64,000 nt of DNA from a virus: positions 124,001-188,000 of the IMG/VR virus record IMGVR_UViG_3300027749_002876, one strand, 5' to 3'. Shown piece by piece: positions 5,259-13,674 of the stretch. The notes beneath the pieces were generated by a model. That model was not told where the DNA came from and did no database searches. It saw only the letters and a list, made by a program, of their open reading frames with translations. The stretch's first letter is position 1, and each line of letters begins with the position of its first letter. Made by a program: the position numbers and the translations under genes.

Positions 5259-6438
5259 ATATAGCTATTATATTAGGTGGTAAACTATTTTCAATCTTTC
5301 CTATCAGGTACTGGTGTCTAAAAGTAACTAATGCATCTGGAACTCCCGCTTGGGTAAAGTATACATATTTTGGTATAGTCTTTACTAGATGCTGAATTCC
5401 TCGTTTCCAAATTTCTCTCTCATTTGAGAATAAAGCTGATTTACGAAACCAATTATCAAACTCAGTATTCCACCAAGCAGTAGCTTTGTCCGTCTGAAAC
5501 CAAGTGTTATCCCAAGTAGTATATATTATATTACGCAACCATTTTTCGTGATATTTTCGGCGAGTATACATAGAAGTGTTGATCCAAAATCGCTGTTTAC
5601 CTGGATTTTTTTCTAACCATCGTTTAATAACATGTGCCTGTTTACACATGATATCTGTCGCATCCTTACTCCAGTAAAACAATTCAGTTGTTACATTTGT
5701 ATAGTCTCTATTAAAATCGTTTATTGTAGTAATATTAGCAGTGGCGTCGTTAAAAAACAAATAAAAACTAGTGTTATCAATGTTGGATATAAATGTTTTT
5801 GGTTTATCTACTCCTACAATAATAGCAACTTTCAAGTTTTTATCAAATTGTTTTTTCATATTTCCAAAATGAAAGTAGTTGTATCTAAATAATTGACCAA
5901 CTGACAAATGATCATTTTTATGTAGGACCCAATCACCATCGGTACTTGTATTCAACTCACTCAAAACATTATTACTCACATCTAATACAGTAATTTTGGT
6001 TTTAGGTAATTTTTCAGAAATATATTTTAACCGCGGAATTGCTTGTAATTCATGTTCGGCTGAAAAGTTCCAACTTTCTTTAAACTCTGTGTCTAATACA
6101 GTTGATTTTTTGGTAATTTCGCTTATATGATTAGTTACAATTTCATCAATATGCAAACCCTGTCTGATGAAACTTTCTAATATGTTGTTTGTATCGGAAC
6201 CCCCGCTATAACTTAAAATAATATAATCATATTTTTCTCTAAGTTGTCGTGTTCTTTTATCGTATAATTGGTCTAAACTCTCAGATGGTTCAATATGCCA
6301 TAGGTATTTTGAAAACGTATCTTGATTAAACATCCATTCAATGGGTTTATCTACTGTAGTGCTATAGATACAAGCATCAATTTTTGATCCAAAATCAATG
6401 CCGTTGCAACGGTAGTAACTAAGATCCGTGTTAAGCAT
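5257..6438 (-). CDS. PP-loop ATPase, asparagine-synthetase-like (2 of 4), divergent
   Basis: The largest single-domain member of the set (393 aa). A strand-forming stretch DYIILSYSGGSDT leads into the PP-loop SGGSDT at residues 78-83; the final Ser of the usual SGGxDS is Thr. As in the other copies there is no glutaminase domain. The C-terminal half is rich in Trp and basic residues (WFRKSALFSNEREIWKRG) and has no recognised motif. It overlaps the DUF2061 gene by 8 bases, implying translational coupling. An amide, thioester or adenylate-forming role is inferred from the fold. Confidence 0.68.
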   Translation of the reverse strand: MLNTDLSYYRCNGIDFGSKIDACIYSTTVDKPIEWMFNQDTFSKYLWHIEPSESLDQLYDKRTRQLREKYDYIILSYSGGSDTNNILESFIRQGLHIDEIVTNHISEITKKSTVLDTEFKESWNFSAEHELQAIPRLKYISEKLPKTKITVLDVSNNVLSELNTSTDGDWVLHKNDHLSVGQLFRYNYFHFGNMKKQFDKNLKVAIIVGVDKPKTFISNIDNTSFYLFFNDATANITTINDFNRDYTNVTTELFYWSKDATDIMCKQAHVIKRWLEKNPGKQRFWINTSMYTRRKYHEKWLRNIIYTTWDNTWFQTDKATAWWNTEFDNWFRKSALFSNEREIWKRGIQHLVKTIPKYVYFTQAGVPDALVTFRHQYLIGKIENSLPPNIIAI

Positions 6439-6682
6439 CTATTTTTCCCACATCAGTAATATCTTTTCCCCAGCCGGAGCGATTCCAAACCCGTTCGTGG
6501 AAGAAATATAAAGTGCTATTAACTATAGTAGTAAGGCTAGCTAATCCTAAACCAAATACTATACTACCCGTAGTGTAATAACCAATAATAAAATATTGAA
6601 AAATAATTAACAGTCTCCAACTAATCATTTTTGCTAATGAGCGTGGTATCTTTTCTTGAAATTTTGATTTTAAACTATTCAT
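6431..6682 (-). CDS. DUF2061 two-TM membrane protein
   Basis: The 83-aa protein has the DUF2061 signature: SLAKMISWRLL, a first membrane helix ending in TTGSIVFG, and a second ending in LYFFHERVWN. The family consists of small inner-membrane proteins of unknown activity, sometimes found near sulfate-activation or PP-loop genes. It overlaps the PP-loop gene downstream by 8 bases and the PP-loop/GNAT fusion upstream by 4 bases. The tight coupling suggests a membrane partner for those enzymes. Confidence 0.82.
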   Translation of the reverse strand: MNSLKSKFQEKIPRSLAKMISWRLLIIFQYFIIGYYTTGSIVFGLGLASLTTIVNSTLYFFHERVWNRSGWGKDITDVGKIDA

Positions 6683-8130
6683 GTTATATCCTTATTAATG
6701 TAATCAATAGGTCGGGATACTAAAGAATAATTATTTAATACCTCGTAGCCTATTTTTGGACCGGCATGTTCAGTCATTTGTTTATTGGTGTGTAATATAG
6801 TAGAATAAACCGTTTTTCGATTTTGTGACTTTGCAATTATATCAACACATGCATGTAATTGCTTATGTATGCCATGTCCTCTATGCTGATTGTTTACATA
6901 TGCCAATCTAATAAACAGAGAGTCTAGATATGATGCACTATGATAAAATATACCTGCAATAATTTCAGTTCCTTTTTTGAGTAACACACCACCATCTATT
7001 GAATGCGGCTGTGGTCTATTTAAATAATCTGCTGTATCCGTTTGGTATAATTGAAACATTTTTTCATATTCAGCAACTAGCATAGGATTAGAATGACTAT
7101 ACAATACAAAGTCATAATCTAAATATTTTTCGCTAGGGGCTATACTTACATTGGGTTCTTCAATTACTTTATCGGTATTTTCTTTAAATTCTGCGTTCAT
7201 CGAAACAAATCTAGCATCCTCACCGTACATCCATTCGCTATAATCTTTATATGTGGATCTAGAATTTTCTAAAAAGTCTACAAGATCCCAGTAGGGCACT
7301 GATACTTTTGTTTCCTTAATCATACAGGAATCTTTGAACCAGCTAGGATATGTTTCGTATCCGCTTAATTTACCATACCATAATATATCATTTTTAAAAT
7401 GTCTGGCCTTCATCATACCTTTGCCGTAGTAATTCCAATAATTGCCGGGCTTTAAAATAGAACCATAAGAGAAAGACAATTTATTTTCATGGTAATATTG
7501 AATTGAGTTACAAAATGATTTTACAAAATCATCAGTATAATAACTTGCAATTGATTCCGGGCTATATGGGAAATCAATAACTTTTCTACTCTTGCCCATC
7601 ATTCTAAAACGCTGTTGCATTGTTTCAAAATAATTACAGTATATCGACATTTTAGCTGTGTTACTACCAATAATCTCAGGATCGTTTGCACCTTGAGTAA
7701 TGATAGGGTAATCTCCGTCTAGTTGTTGGCTAAGCCACTCAAACGGATAATGAAACATGGAGAATGGGTGCTCTGTTTTACTACGTTCTATCCATTTCTC
7801 TTTATGTTCATCTAAGTTAATATCAACGATTCTAACTTTAAATCCAAAGAATTTTTCACATTCACGGACATGTGCTAATTCAACATCACTATGACCGACT
7901 GAGTTTAAAAAAACATATTCAGCATCTACACCCATATCTAAAAATGTTCTAGCTATGACTTGACTATCGACACCCGAGCTAAACAACACATATACTTGCC
8001 CATATGTGTTCTTAATCTGCACAGCATCATTATTTGCTTCAGTTCGGAAATCAGAAAAATTTCTATCCGGAGCTTGATATCGGACAATACATTGTTGTCC
8101 TTCTAATCTATATTCTAACCCTTGTTTCAT
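6679..8130 (-). CDS. PP-loop ATPase fused to a GNAT acetyltransferase (3 of 4)
   Basis: A 483-aa two-domain protein. The N-terminal half is asparagine-synthetase-like with PP-loop SSGVDS at residues 51-56 and the later motif GKLSGYETY. The C-terminal half, roughly residues 330-480, is a GNAT fold with the acetyl-CoA motif QHRGHGIHKQLH at 415-426. The fusion implies two consecutive steps on one substrate, for example amide formation and N-acylation. A TATAAATA octamer lies 5 nt before the ATG, with no Shine-Dalgarno. It overlaps the DUF2061 gene by 4 bases. The substrate is unknown. Confidence 0.75.
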   Translation of the reverse strand: MKQGLEYRLEGQQCIVRYQAPDRNFSDFRTEANNDAVQIKNTYGQVYVLFSSGVDSQVIARTFLDMGVDAEYVFLNSVGHSDVELAHVRECEKFFGFKVRIVDINLDEHKEKWIERSKTEHPFSMFHYPFEWLSQQLDGDYPIITQGANDPEIIGSNTAKMSIYCNYFETMQQRFRMMGKSRKVIDFPYSPESIASYYTDDFVKSFCNSIQYYHENKLSFSYGSILKPGNYWNYYGKGMMKARHFKNDILWYGKLSGYETYPSWFKDSCMIKETKVSVPYWDLVDFLENSRSTYKDYSEWMYGEDARFVSMNAEFKENTDKVIEEPNVSIAPSEKYLDYDFVLYSHSNPMLVAEYEKMFQLYQTDTADYLNRPQPHSIDGGVLLKKGTEIIAGIFYHSASYLDSLFIRLAYVNNQHRGHGIHKQLHACVDIIAKSQNRKTVYSTILHTNKQMTEHAGPKIGYEVLNNYSLVSRPIDYINKDIT

Positions 8131-8135
8131 AGCTA

Positions 8136-8143
8136 TATTTATA
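8136..8143 (-). promoter_or_regulatory. Late-promoter-like octamer TATAAATA, near-leaderless
   Basis: Exact T4 late consensus TATAAATA on the minus strand, separated from the ATG at 8130 by only TAGCT. If used as in T4, transcription would start at or beside the start codon. Confidence 0.5.
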
Positions 8144-8807
8144 TGTATTCCGGTGGTGCTAAAATCTTCTTTAAATACCCAGTAACTTCATTTATATTTT
8201 CAATTGTTACTACATCTTTTGCATTTTGAATAACATACTTAGTGCTAGGTTTCCACCAATTATTTTTTGGTAAAGTTAACATATCCTCATAACAAATCTC
8301 TAAAGGATTAAATCTATTTGTTACCATTTCTGTGTTTTTATCACATTGGTCTAATATATACAATGCATCGTCAATCAATGCGTTAGTTACCCTTATACTT
8401 TTTTTGTTTATTGTATTATGTAATTCTAATGTATTAAGTGCTATTAATAAACTCCAAAATGTATCTCGTTTGTTTTTTCTTTTTAAAAGAATATATTGTA
8501 AATCTTTCTTTTCAAAAAAGTCACATATAGGTTCAGTAAGTAAATGCAGGTGCGTTTTTACTGATATTGCTTTATGTTTTTCTAAAAACATGTCAAATAA
8601 ATCAAATCGATAATCTAAATCATTAGCCGCAGTGGTTGAATAATTATATTGTATTCCTGTATCTAAATTTACACTTTTTATACCACAATACATAGTAAAC
8701 AATTCACTTAAATTAAATTGAGGTAAGCTATCTTGTATCCAAGTGCTACCGCTTCTGGGATGGCTTAAGATAACAATTGGTCGTGTTATGTCAATAGTAA
8801 ATGCCAT
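8139..8807 (-). CDS. Sulfotransferase family protein
   Basis: The 222-aa protein begins with the PAPS 5'-phosphosulfate loop SHPRSGSTW at about residues 15-23. A likely 3'-phosphate-binding segment ILLKRKNKRDTFWS follows, preceded by VKTHLHLL. Sulfotransferases move sulfate from PAPS to hydroxyl or amino groups of carbohydrates, lipids or small molecules. It overlaps the upstream oxygenase gene by 22 bases, so the two are coupled. Sulfation of a hydroxyl created by the neighbouring oxygenases would be a natural sequence; this is inference. Confidence 0.8.
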   Translation of the reverse strand: MAFTIDITRPIVILSHPRSGSTWIQDSLPQFNLSELFTMYCGIKSVNLDTGIQYNYSTTAANDLDYRFDLFDMFLEKHKAISVKTHLHLLTEPICDFFEKKDLQYILLKRKNKRDTFWSLLIALNTLELHNTINKKSIRVTNALIDDALYILDQCDKNTEMVTNRFNPLEICYEDMLTLPKNNWWKPSTKYVIQNAKDVVTIENINEVTGYLKKILAPPEYI

Positions 8808-9364
8808 GGGTCTTTTATAAATCTAAAACTAATTGTAATACGAACTTCATTTGTGTCATTGCTAATAGCATGCGGAACAGTGTTATTCATAAGTGTTGGA
8901 TTATTTAAAACATACCTATCAATTTCTTTCAACTTGGATTCTGCATAAAATATATAAGATCCTTCAGATGGATCAGGAAGAGGTATATACTGTTTTGGAC
9001 CGCTTAGATATTCATAAAATATCACCGGTGTTTCATTATAGTTTTGTATTCCAAAATTTAAACTTAAACAACCTGAAGTATCACCTGATTCGGCCGGTGG
9101 TTCTATATTTCTATCTACATGAGCATCTCTTTCTCCTGCCCCGGGATGTACAACTATATAACAAACCTTTTTTAAGTTGTCATTTAATTGTATTGATGTA
9201 AGATAGTTAACTGCGCTAGTGCAATTTGCAAAAAACTTGAGTAAGTCTACACTCCATAAACCTGTTGGTTTGCCCTCACAATAAGGTAGAATAAAATCTG
9301 TTAATTCTTTATGTATTTCTTTCAGATTTGGTATATCTAATTGCTTATACGTGATGTAGGTCAT
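8786..9364 (-). CDS. 2OG-Fe(II) dioxygenase-like protein
   Basis: A 192-aa protein with H82 and D84 in DAHVDRN as the HxD motif, H165 in VPHAISND as distal His, and R175 in EVRITISFRF as the 2OG Arg. The segment HPGAGERDAHVD resembles prolyl/aspartyl hydroxylase-type entries into the jelly roll. It overlaps the next oxygenase upstream by 4 bases and the sulfotransferase downstream by 22, placing two oxygenases and a sulfotransferase in one coupled unit. The substrate is unknown. Confidence 0.75.
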   Translation of the reverse strand: MTYITYKQLDIPNLKEIHKELTDFILPYCEGKPTGLWSVDLLKFFANCTSAVNYLTSIQLNDNLKKVCYIVVHPGAGERDAHVDRNIEPPAESGDTSGCLSLNFGIQNYNETPVIFYEYLSGPKQYIPLPDPSEGSYIFYAESKLKEIDRYVLNNPTLMNNTVPHAISNDTNEVRITISFRFIKDPWHLLLT

Positions 9365-10062
9365 TTTATTAAATGCTGTATATCTTCAGTGCCGTTAATA
9401 GAAATCATAAACGTATATCTGTCGTGTTTACTAAAATTTATTACAGCGTGTTTAAAGCCAGTATTTAAAAAATATGCATTACCCGGAATAAATGTAACGC
9501 ACTCAACATTATTTTTAACCCAGAATAGATTAACACATTCACTATCCGCAAATATAGGAATTATAATACGTACTGCGTAGCTAGGATCATAGTCAATATG
9601 TGGTGAAATACTTGTGCCTGCACCTAATTTAACTAAACGAATTCTAGTAGGTTTGCCTTTAAACTTTTCAATTATTTTGTCAAATATAGGTGCATATCTA
9701 TTATAGGTATCATTTTTTACAGTATATGTTGATTCATTCAATACACTATTTTCATCAACCACCAAAGATTGTTTGTATCGGTATCCACTAGTATGTAATG
9801 TATCATGTATTACTTCGCATTCATCTATTGTAATAAGCTTATTTTCATTTATGCTATCAGTTAAACCAATTTGAAAAAAGTTGTCGTAAACTGATTTAGC
9901 TAATTCATGGTGTACACCGCACAACCCTTTATTAACTTCTAATACTGATTTAAATTCATTATTCAGTTCAACTATACATTTTTCTAATTCGGATAATAAC
10001 AATCCATCTAAACACAAATGGTCTATTACACTATAAGTAGGTAATCGATATTTTAACTTCAT
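9361..10062 (-). CDS. 2OG-Fe(II) dioxygenase-like protein
   Basis: A 233-aa protein with H155 and D157 in SPHIDYDP, distal H205 in GFKHAVINFS, and R215 in DRYTFMISI. The pattern HxD, then His, then R about ten residues later is the same as in the plus-strand oxygenase at 1374-1925. The N-terminal 120 residues are unrelated to anything I recognise. It overlaps both neighbours by 4 bases (desaturase upstream, oxygenase downstream). Confidence 0.75.
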   Translation of the reverse strand: MKLKYRLPTYSVIDHLCLDGLLLSELEKCIVELNNEFKSVLEVNKGLCGVHHELAKSVYDNFFQIGLTDSINENKLITIDECEVIHDTLHTSGYRYKQSLVVDENSVLNESTYTVKNDTYNRYAPIFDKIIEKFKGKPTRIRLVKLGAGTSISPHIDYDPSYAVRIIIPIFADSECVNLFWVKNNVECVTFIPGNAYFLNTGFKHAVINFSKHDRYTFMISINGTEDIQHLIK

Positions 10063-10766
10063 TTGATGCTCAATAACTTATGAAAATGGCCGCCCCAATC
10101 AGCCCAGTGTCTAAAAGAGGGGTTAGCTGGCTGGTCGTGATGATTCTTGTGCCATCCTTCGCCTCCATTTAAAAAACCTAATAGGGTTACATTAGCTGGT
10201 CCATTTTTATCATGGCAAAACACATTTACTAAACTTCCACCCATCCACATTAATATAGCAGGTACTACAAGAATCATCCAATAATATTGAAACGGTAATA
10301 ATATCAAACCTATGATATGAAGTGAATGTAATACTTGAAAATAGTATTTGTGTTGAAAGACATACAACGGCTTTCTAAGTAAGTCTGGAACATATTTGAT
10401 AATGTCTTTATCATTATTTGACATTTGCCAATATGACCTAAATCGACCCATTACAATTGGGCTGTGTGGATCTTTTTCTGTATCACTATATCTGTGATGT
10501 TTTCTATGTACGCCTGCCCAAGCAATTGCAGATGATGTTGCACCCAACCACGATAACATTAATAATATTTTTTCAGCTAGTGGATGTATTGAATTTTTGT
10601 GTGATACAGTCCTATGAAATAACATGGTCCCGCACAACCCCACGTATACTATTTGTGATAATATAAGTGTGGGGACAGTTACATACCATGGGAATAAAAA
10701 TAATCCCACTATAAATAAAATATGCAAGTATACTTGCGTTGTAATGAGTTTTTGTTTGTAGGTCAT
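10059..10766 (-). CDS. Fatty-acid (acyl-CoA delta-9 type) desaturase
   Basis: The 235-aa membrane enzyme has the three histidine boxes of the di-iron desaturase family: HRTVSH at 51-56, HRKHH at 87-91 followed by DTEKDPHSP, and HKNHH near 212. Several hydrophobic helices separate them. It would introduce a double bond into an acyl chain in the host membrane. An AATAAATA octamer lies 5 nt before the ATG. It overlaps the oxygenase downstream by 4 bases. A second desaturase lies at 45999-46706. Confidence 0.88.
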   Translation of the reverse strand: MTYKQKLITTQVYLHILFIVGLFLFPWYVTVPTLILSQIVYVGLCGTMLFHRTVSHKNSIHPLAEKILLMLSWLGATSSAIAWAGVHRKHHRYSDTEKDPHSPIVMGRFRSYWQMSNNDKDIIKYVPDLLRKPLYVFQHKYYFQVLHSLHIIGLILLPFQYYWMILVVPAILMWMGGSLVNVFCHDKNGPANVTLLGFLNGGEGWHKNHHDQPANPSFRHWADWGGHFHKLLSIK

Positions 10767-10771
10767 ATTAT

Positions 10772-10779
10772 TATTTATT
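10772..10779 (-). promoter_or_regulatory. Late-promoter-like octamer AATAAATA, near-leaderless
   Basis: AATAAATA on the minus strand with only ATAAT before the desaturase ATG and no Shine-Dalgarno. It overlaps the end of the upstream gene. Confidence 0.4.
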
Positions 10780-11309
10780 CACAGCTTCATAGTTAGTAAC
10801 CATTGTTCAACTCCGTTAAACATTACCGGTTCATTAGATGCAACAAAAGTGTGATTAGGGAAAGCTTTAGGTAAAAGATATCTTTGATTTAAAACAAACA
10901 ATGTGTAATTATAATCATTAAACGAAATAATAACGCTATCACAATTTAAATTTTTGGCTCTTTCAATTTGATATGTAGTATTATACATGTGAGTATAAGA
11001 TTTGACACCTAATCCTTTATGTCTGTTGTCAGCATTAGAGAACCCACGAAATACTGCTTGATACACTTTGTTACCTTCAAACTCTCTAATCATTCCACCT
11101 GTTGCCGTCCAAAATTTATCATTTACATATAATAATTGATATGTATCAATTTTCTCATCTCTAATTAAACTTAATAAACTCCATGGATGAAGAGTGCTAT
11201 AGTTTTCAGGTATATTTTCCCCAAATTTTTCAATTAACGCCAACTTCAATTTTATAGTAAACTCACTTTTATTTTCTTTGGTGAGTGTAACCATTTCTAC
11301 CTTATCCAT
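10779..11309 (-). CDS. GNAT-like acetyltransferase
   Basis: A 176-aa protein. The segment TGGMIREFEG followed by FRGFSNADNRHKGLGVKSY fits the beta4/motif A region of the GNAT fold, with RHKGLG in place of the R/Q-x-x-G-x-G/A acetyl-CoA loop, and a central helix follows. It would acylate an amine, but the substrate is not indicated. It starts one base from the stop of the radical SAM gene, so translation is probably coupled. A divergent N-acyltransferase is the main alternative. Confidence 0.55.
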   Translation of the reverse strand: MDKVEMVTLTKENKSEFTIKLKLALIEKFGENIPENYSTLHPWSLLSLIRDEKIDTYQLLYVNDKFWTATGGMIREFEGNKVYQAVFRGFSNADNRHKGLGVKSYTHMYNTTYQIERAKNLNCDSVIISFNDYNYTLFVLNQRYLLPKAFPNHTFVASNEPVMFNGVEQWLLTMKL

Positions 11310-11310
11310 A

Positions 11311-12807
11311 TTAAAATTTCAAATTAGTATGCTTCTTCAATAATTCTATTGCCCTAGCTCTTTCAAACGAAGGACCAACATCAAATATTTTTAATTGATT
11401 AACTGTTTTATTTTCTATGTCATCATCTGAAATACCCATATGCCACGCAGTTGGTAATATCCAACCACCGGCTCGTCTTTTTATATTAGATATATTATTT
11501 AAGGTAATTCCCAATTTATGAGCGGCTGGCATATCTATGAATTCATTTTTCCAATGTATGAAGTGACCCGGAGCTCCGGGAATTACGGGTATTTTATTTA
11601 CAACCTCATATCCAAATTTTTCAGGATTATTATCTATTTCACTTGCACCTTTACCATATTTGTCAATATACATACCGAGGCCACTGAAGTGCCAACTAAC
11701 ACAAAATTCATCTTGATTTTTTATCATGTATGTTAGTGTTTTGTATTGATTATCAACCGTGTCATGTGGTAATCCTACAATGAAACTAGCTTCTAGTTTT
11801 ACATTAGTACGTTGTCTGAACAGTTTAACTGCGTCTGCAACTCTGTCAAAATCCATGCCCTTCTTTACAGCTTTTCTAGATTCGTTGTTCATACTTTCCA
11901 TACCCAAAAACCCACCTGACACACCTAACGCTTTCATTTTGTCAATCATTTCAGGTTTAGTTGCCAGTAGTTCAGGCTTAAGATATGACATAAATTTAAA
12001 ATCCGGTAACTTAGCCATATCAATTGCTCTATGTAATCTATCTAGTTTTTCCATGCTATCATTAAAGGTGTCATCCATTAAAATATATCGTGTTGTACCA
12101 AACTGCTCATAATTGCGTCTTAATTCTCTTGCTAAACTTTCAGGTGTTCTTTGATAGCTATCATAATCTTTTGCCCCTTGAAAAGGATGACTGCAAAACG
12201 AACATCTAAATATACATCCACGTGCTACTTCTAATGGCACAGGTTGATAAGATAAAAAATTATCTTCTACATCAAGTACAGTTTCAATTTCATCCGGATT
12301 CATAATTTTATGATTGATATCACTCTGTACTACTTTCTTACCATTATCAGTATCTACAAAATATTTTAATCCATGATTTGGTTTGCCACTGAATAAGTCT
12401 AATAGTTTAGTATAAGATATATCACTAAAACCCACTAGAACCCAGTCACAATTTCTATATACAATTTGAGAACCCTTGACCCATGGACCACCTGGTCCAC
12501 CGCATACAAATTTTACATGAGGGTATTTAACACGCAAGTCGTTAAAAAACTTATCATTAATCCAATTAATATCAGATTTTTGATATCCATCTAACCACGC
12601 AATACTAAAACCCAACATCAATGTTTTTTCGGTTACTACACTGTCTAACAATGTTGTTAATTCATCCCAAGACATTGAAGGTGCTGTATCTATAACAAAA
12701 GTTTCATAACCATATTTTCTTCCTTCTGTTCTTAATCTATAACCGGCTAATATCCTACCACCAATCAAATGTCTATTACCGCCTATAAAAATTGCATCAT
12801 ATTCCAT
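11311..12807 (-). CDS. B12-binding radical SAM enzyme
   Basis: A 498-aa protein with the B12-binding/radical SAM architecture. Residues 1-140 form a Rossmann-like region (DAIFIGGN, MLGFSIAW, VKFVCGGPGG). The [4Fe-4S] cluster motif CxxxCxxC is C198, C202 and C205 in RGCIFRCSFC. A GFLGMES strand and an FIVGLPHDT segment are typical of the TIM barrel. Family members catalyse methylation, ring formation or other radical chemistry on unactivated carbons. It overlaps the upstream PP-loop gene by 11 bases. IscU nearby could support cluster supply. Confidence 0.85.
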   Translation of the reverse strand: MEYDAIFIGGNRHLIGGRILAGYRLRTEGRKYGYETFVIDTAPSMSWDELTTLLDSVVTEKTLMLGFSIAWLDGYQKSDINWINDKFFNDLRVKYPHVKFVCGGPGGPWVKGSQIVYRNCDWVLVGFSDISYTKLLDLFSGKPNHGLKYFVDTDNGKKVVQSDINHKIMNPDEIETVLDVEDNFLSYQPVPLEVARGCIFRCSFCSHPFQGAKDYDSYQRTPESLARELRRNYEQFGTTRYILMDDTFNDSMEKLDRLHRAIDMAKLPDFKFMSYLKPELLATKPEMIDKMKALGVSGGFLGMESMNNESRKAVKKGMDFDRVADAVKLFRQRTNVKLEASFIVGLPHDTVDNQYKTLTYMIKNQDEFCVSWHFSGLGMYIDKYGKGASEIDNNPEKFGYEVVNKIPVIPGAPGHFIHWKNEFIDMPAAHKLGITLNNISNIKRRAGGWILPTAWHMGISDDDIENKTVNQLKIFDVGPSFERARAIELLKKHTNLKF

Positions 12808-13669
12808 AACTATTATTTTTTTCTATTAATTTAAAATATTCATGGTTGCTGGAGCCCCACCATTTTTCTTTCCAACTATTAACTAATTGGATATCGGGGT
12901 GATTGAATATAGGACTTTGTTCTACTATTTCATACCCGTGTTTCTTACTACGTTGTTCTAACTTAAATTTATTTTGATTATTGTATACATGTACTTTACT
13001 TGAATAAGAACCCGTTTTACCAGGTATAATATTATTTATTAATTGTTGCATTGTCGGGTCTGTCAAAAACGCAAAAAACTGTTCGGAAGTATAACTTAAA
13101 AAGAAAGGAGTCCCGTATATGTTGTTGTTTTTAAAGAATTCAAATTGAGTGTAAACCGGTTCTATTTCATCCACATACCATTTGCCATCAGTATGTAATA
13201 GTAAATGAGGATTAGAATCACCTGTAATTACAGTGCCGTCGATCTGAGTAGTAAGCCACAAATTACTAGGAAGCTGATATGCGGCTATTTTATATTCTGT
13301 TGCAATTTTTAAAAATTCACCCGATTCAACAAACTTGTCATAGTCTAAATCAATAACAACAGGTGTAATACTATTTTCATCACAATACTTAAATGCATAT
13401 TGAGTTTCATGGTGATTATATTGTGTACGCATAATTACTGGAGTAATTGGCATACCCAAAGATTTAAATACAGCTAATGCATATTCACTATCAAGTCCAC
13501 CGCTATAACACAAAAACAAGTTACCTTGCTTTTGTGACCATACTATTTCTGCTACATTAACTGTTTCTTCATAATAGGAACTAATGGGTCTAACAGGACT
13601 GCTTATTTCAACATTCCATGTAGACCCATTGCCACTACTTTGTAAGTAGTTAGAATAAAGTAACTTCAT
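12797..13669 (-). CDS. PP-loop ATPase, asparagine-synthetase-like (4 of 4)
   Basis: A 290-aa protein with the canonical PP-loop SGGLDS at residues 56-61 after a short N-terminal beta region. VITGDSNPHL probably belongs to the second nucleotide-binding segment, and it parallels TQGANDPEI in the GNAT fusion. There is no glutaminase domain. A KKHGYEIV segment near the C-terminus is a weak counterpart of the KLxGYE motif in two paralogues. It lies 5 bases from AhpD upstream and overlaps the radical SAM gene by 11 bases. Confidence 0.75.
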   Translation of the reverse strand: MKLLYSNYLQSSGNGSTWNVEISSPVRPISSYYEETVNVAEIVWSQKQGNLFLCYSGGLDSEYALAVFKSLGMPITPVIMRTQYNHHETQYAFKYCDENSITPVVIDLDYDKFVESGEFLKIATEYKIAAYQLPSNLWLTTQIDGTVITGDSNPHLLLHTDGKWYVDEIEPVYTQFEFFKNNNIYGTPFFLSYTSEQFFAFLTDPTMQQLINNIIPGKTGSYSSKVHVYNNQNKFKLEQRSKKHGYEIVEQSPIFNHPDIQLVNSWKEKWWGSSNHEYFKLIEKNNSYGI

Positions 13670-13674
13670 TAGTG

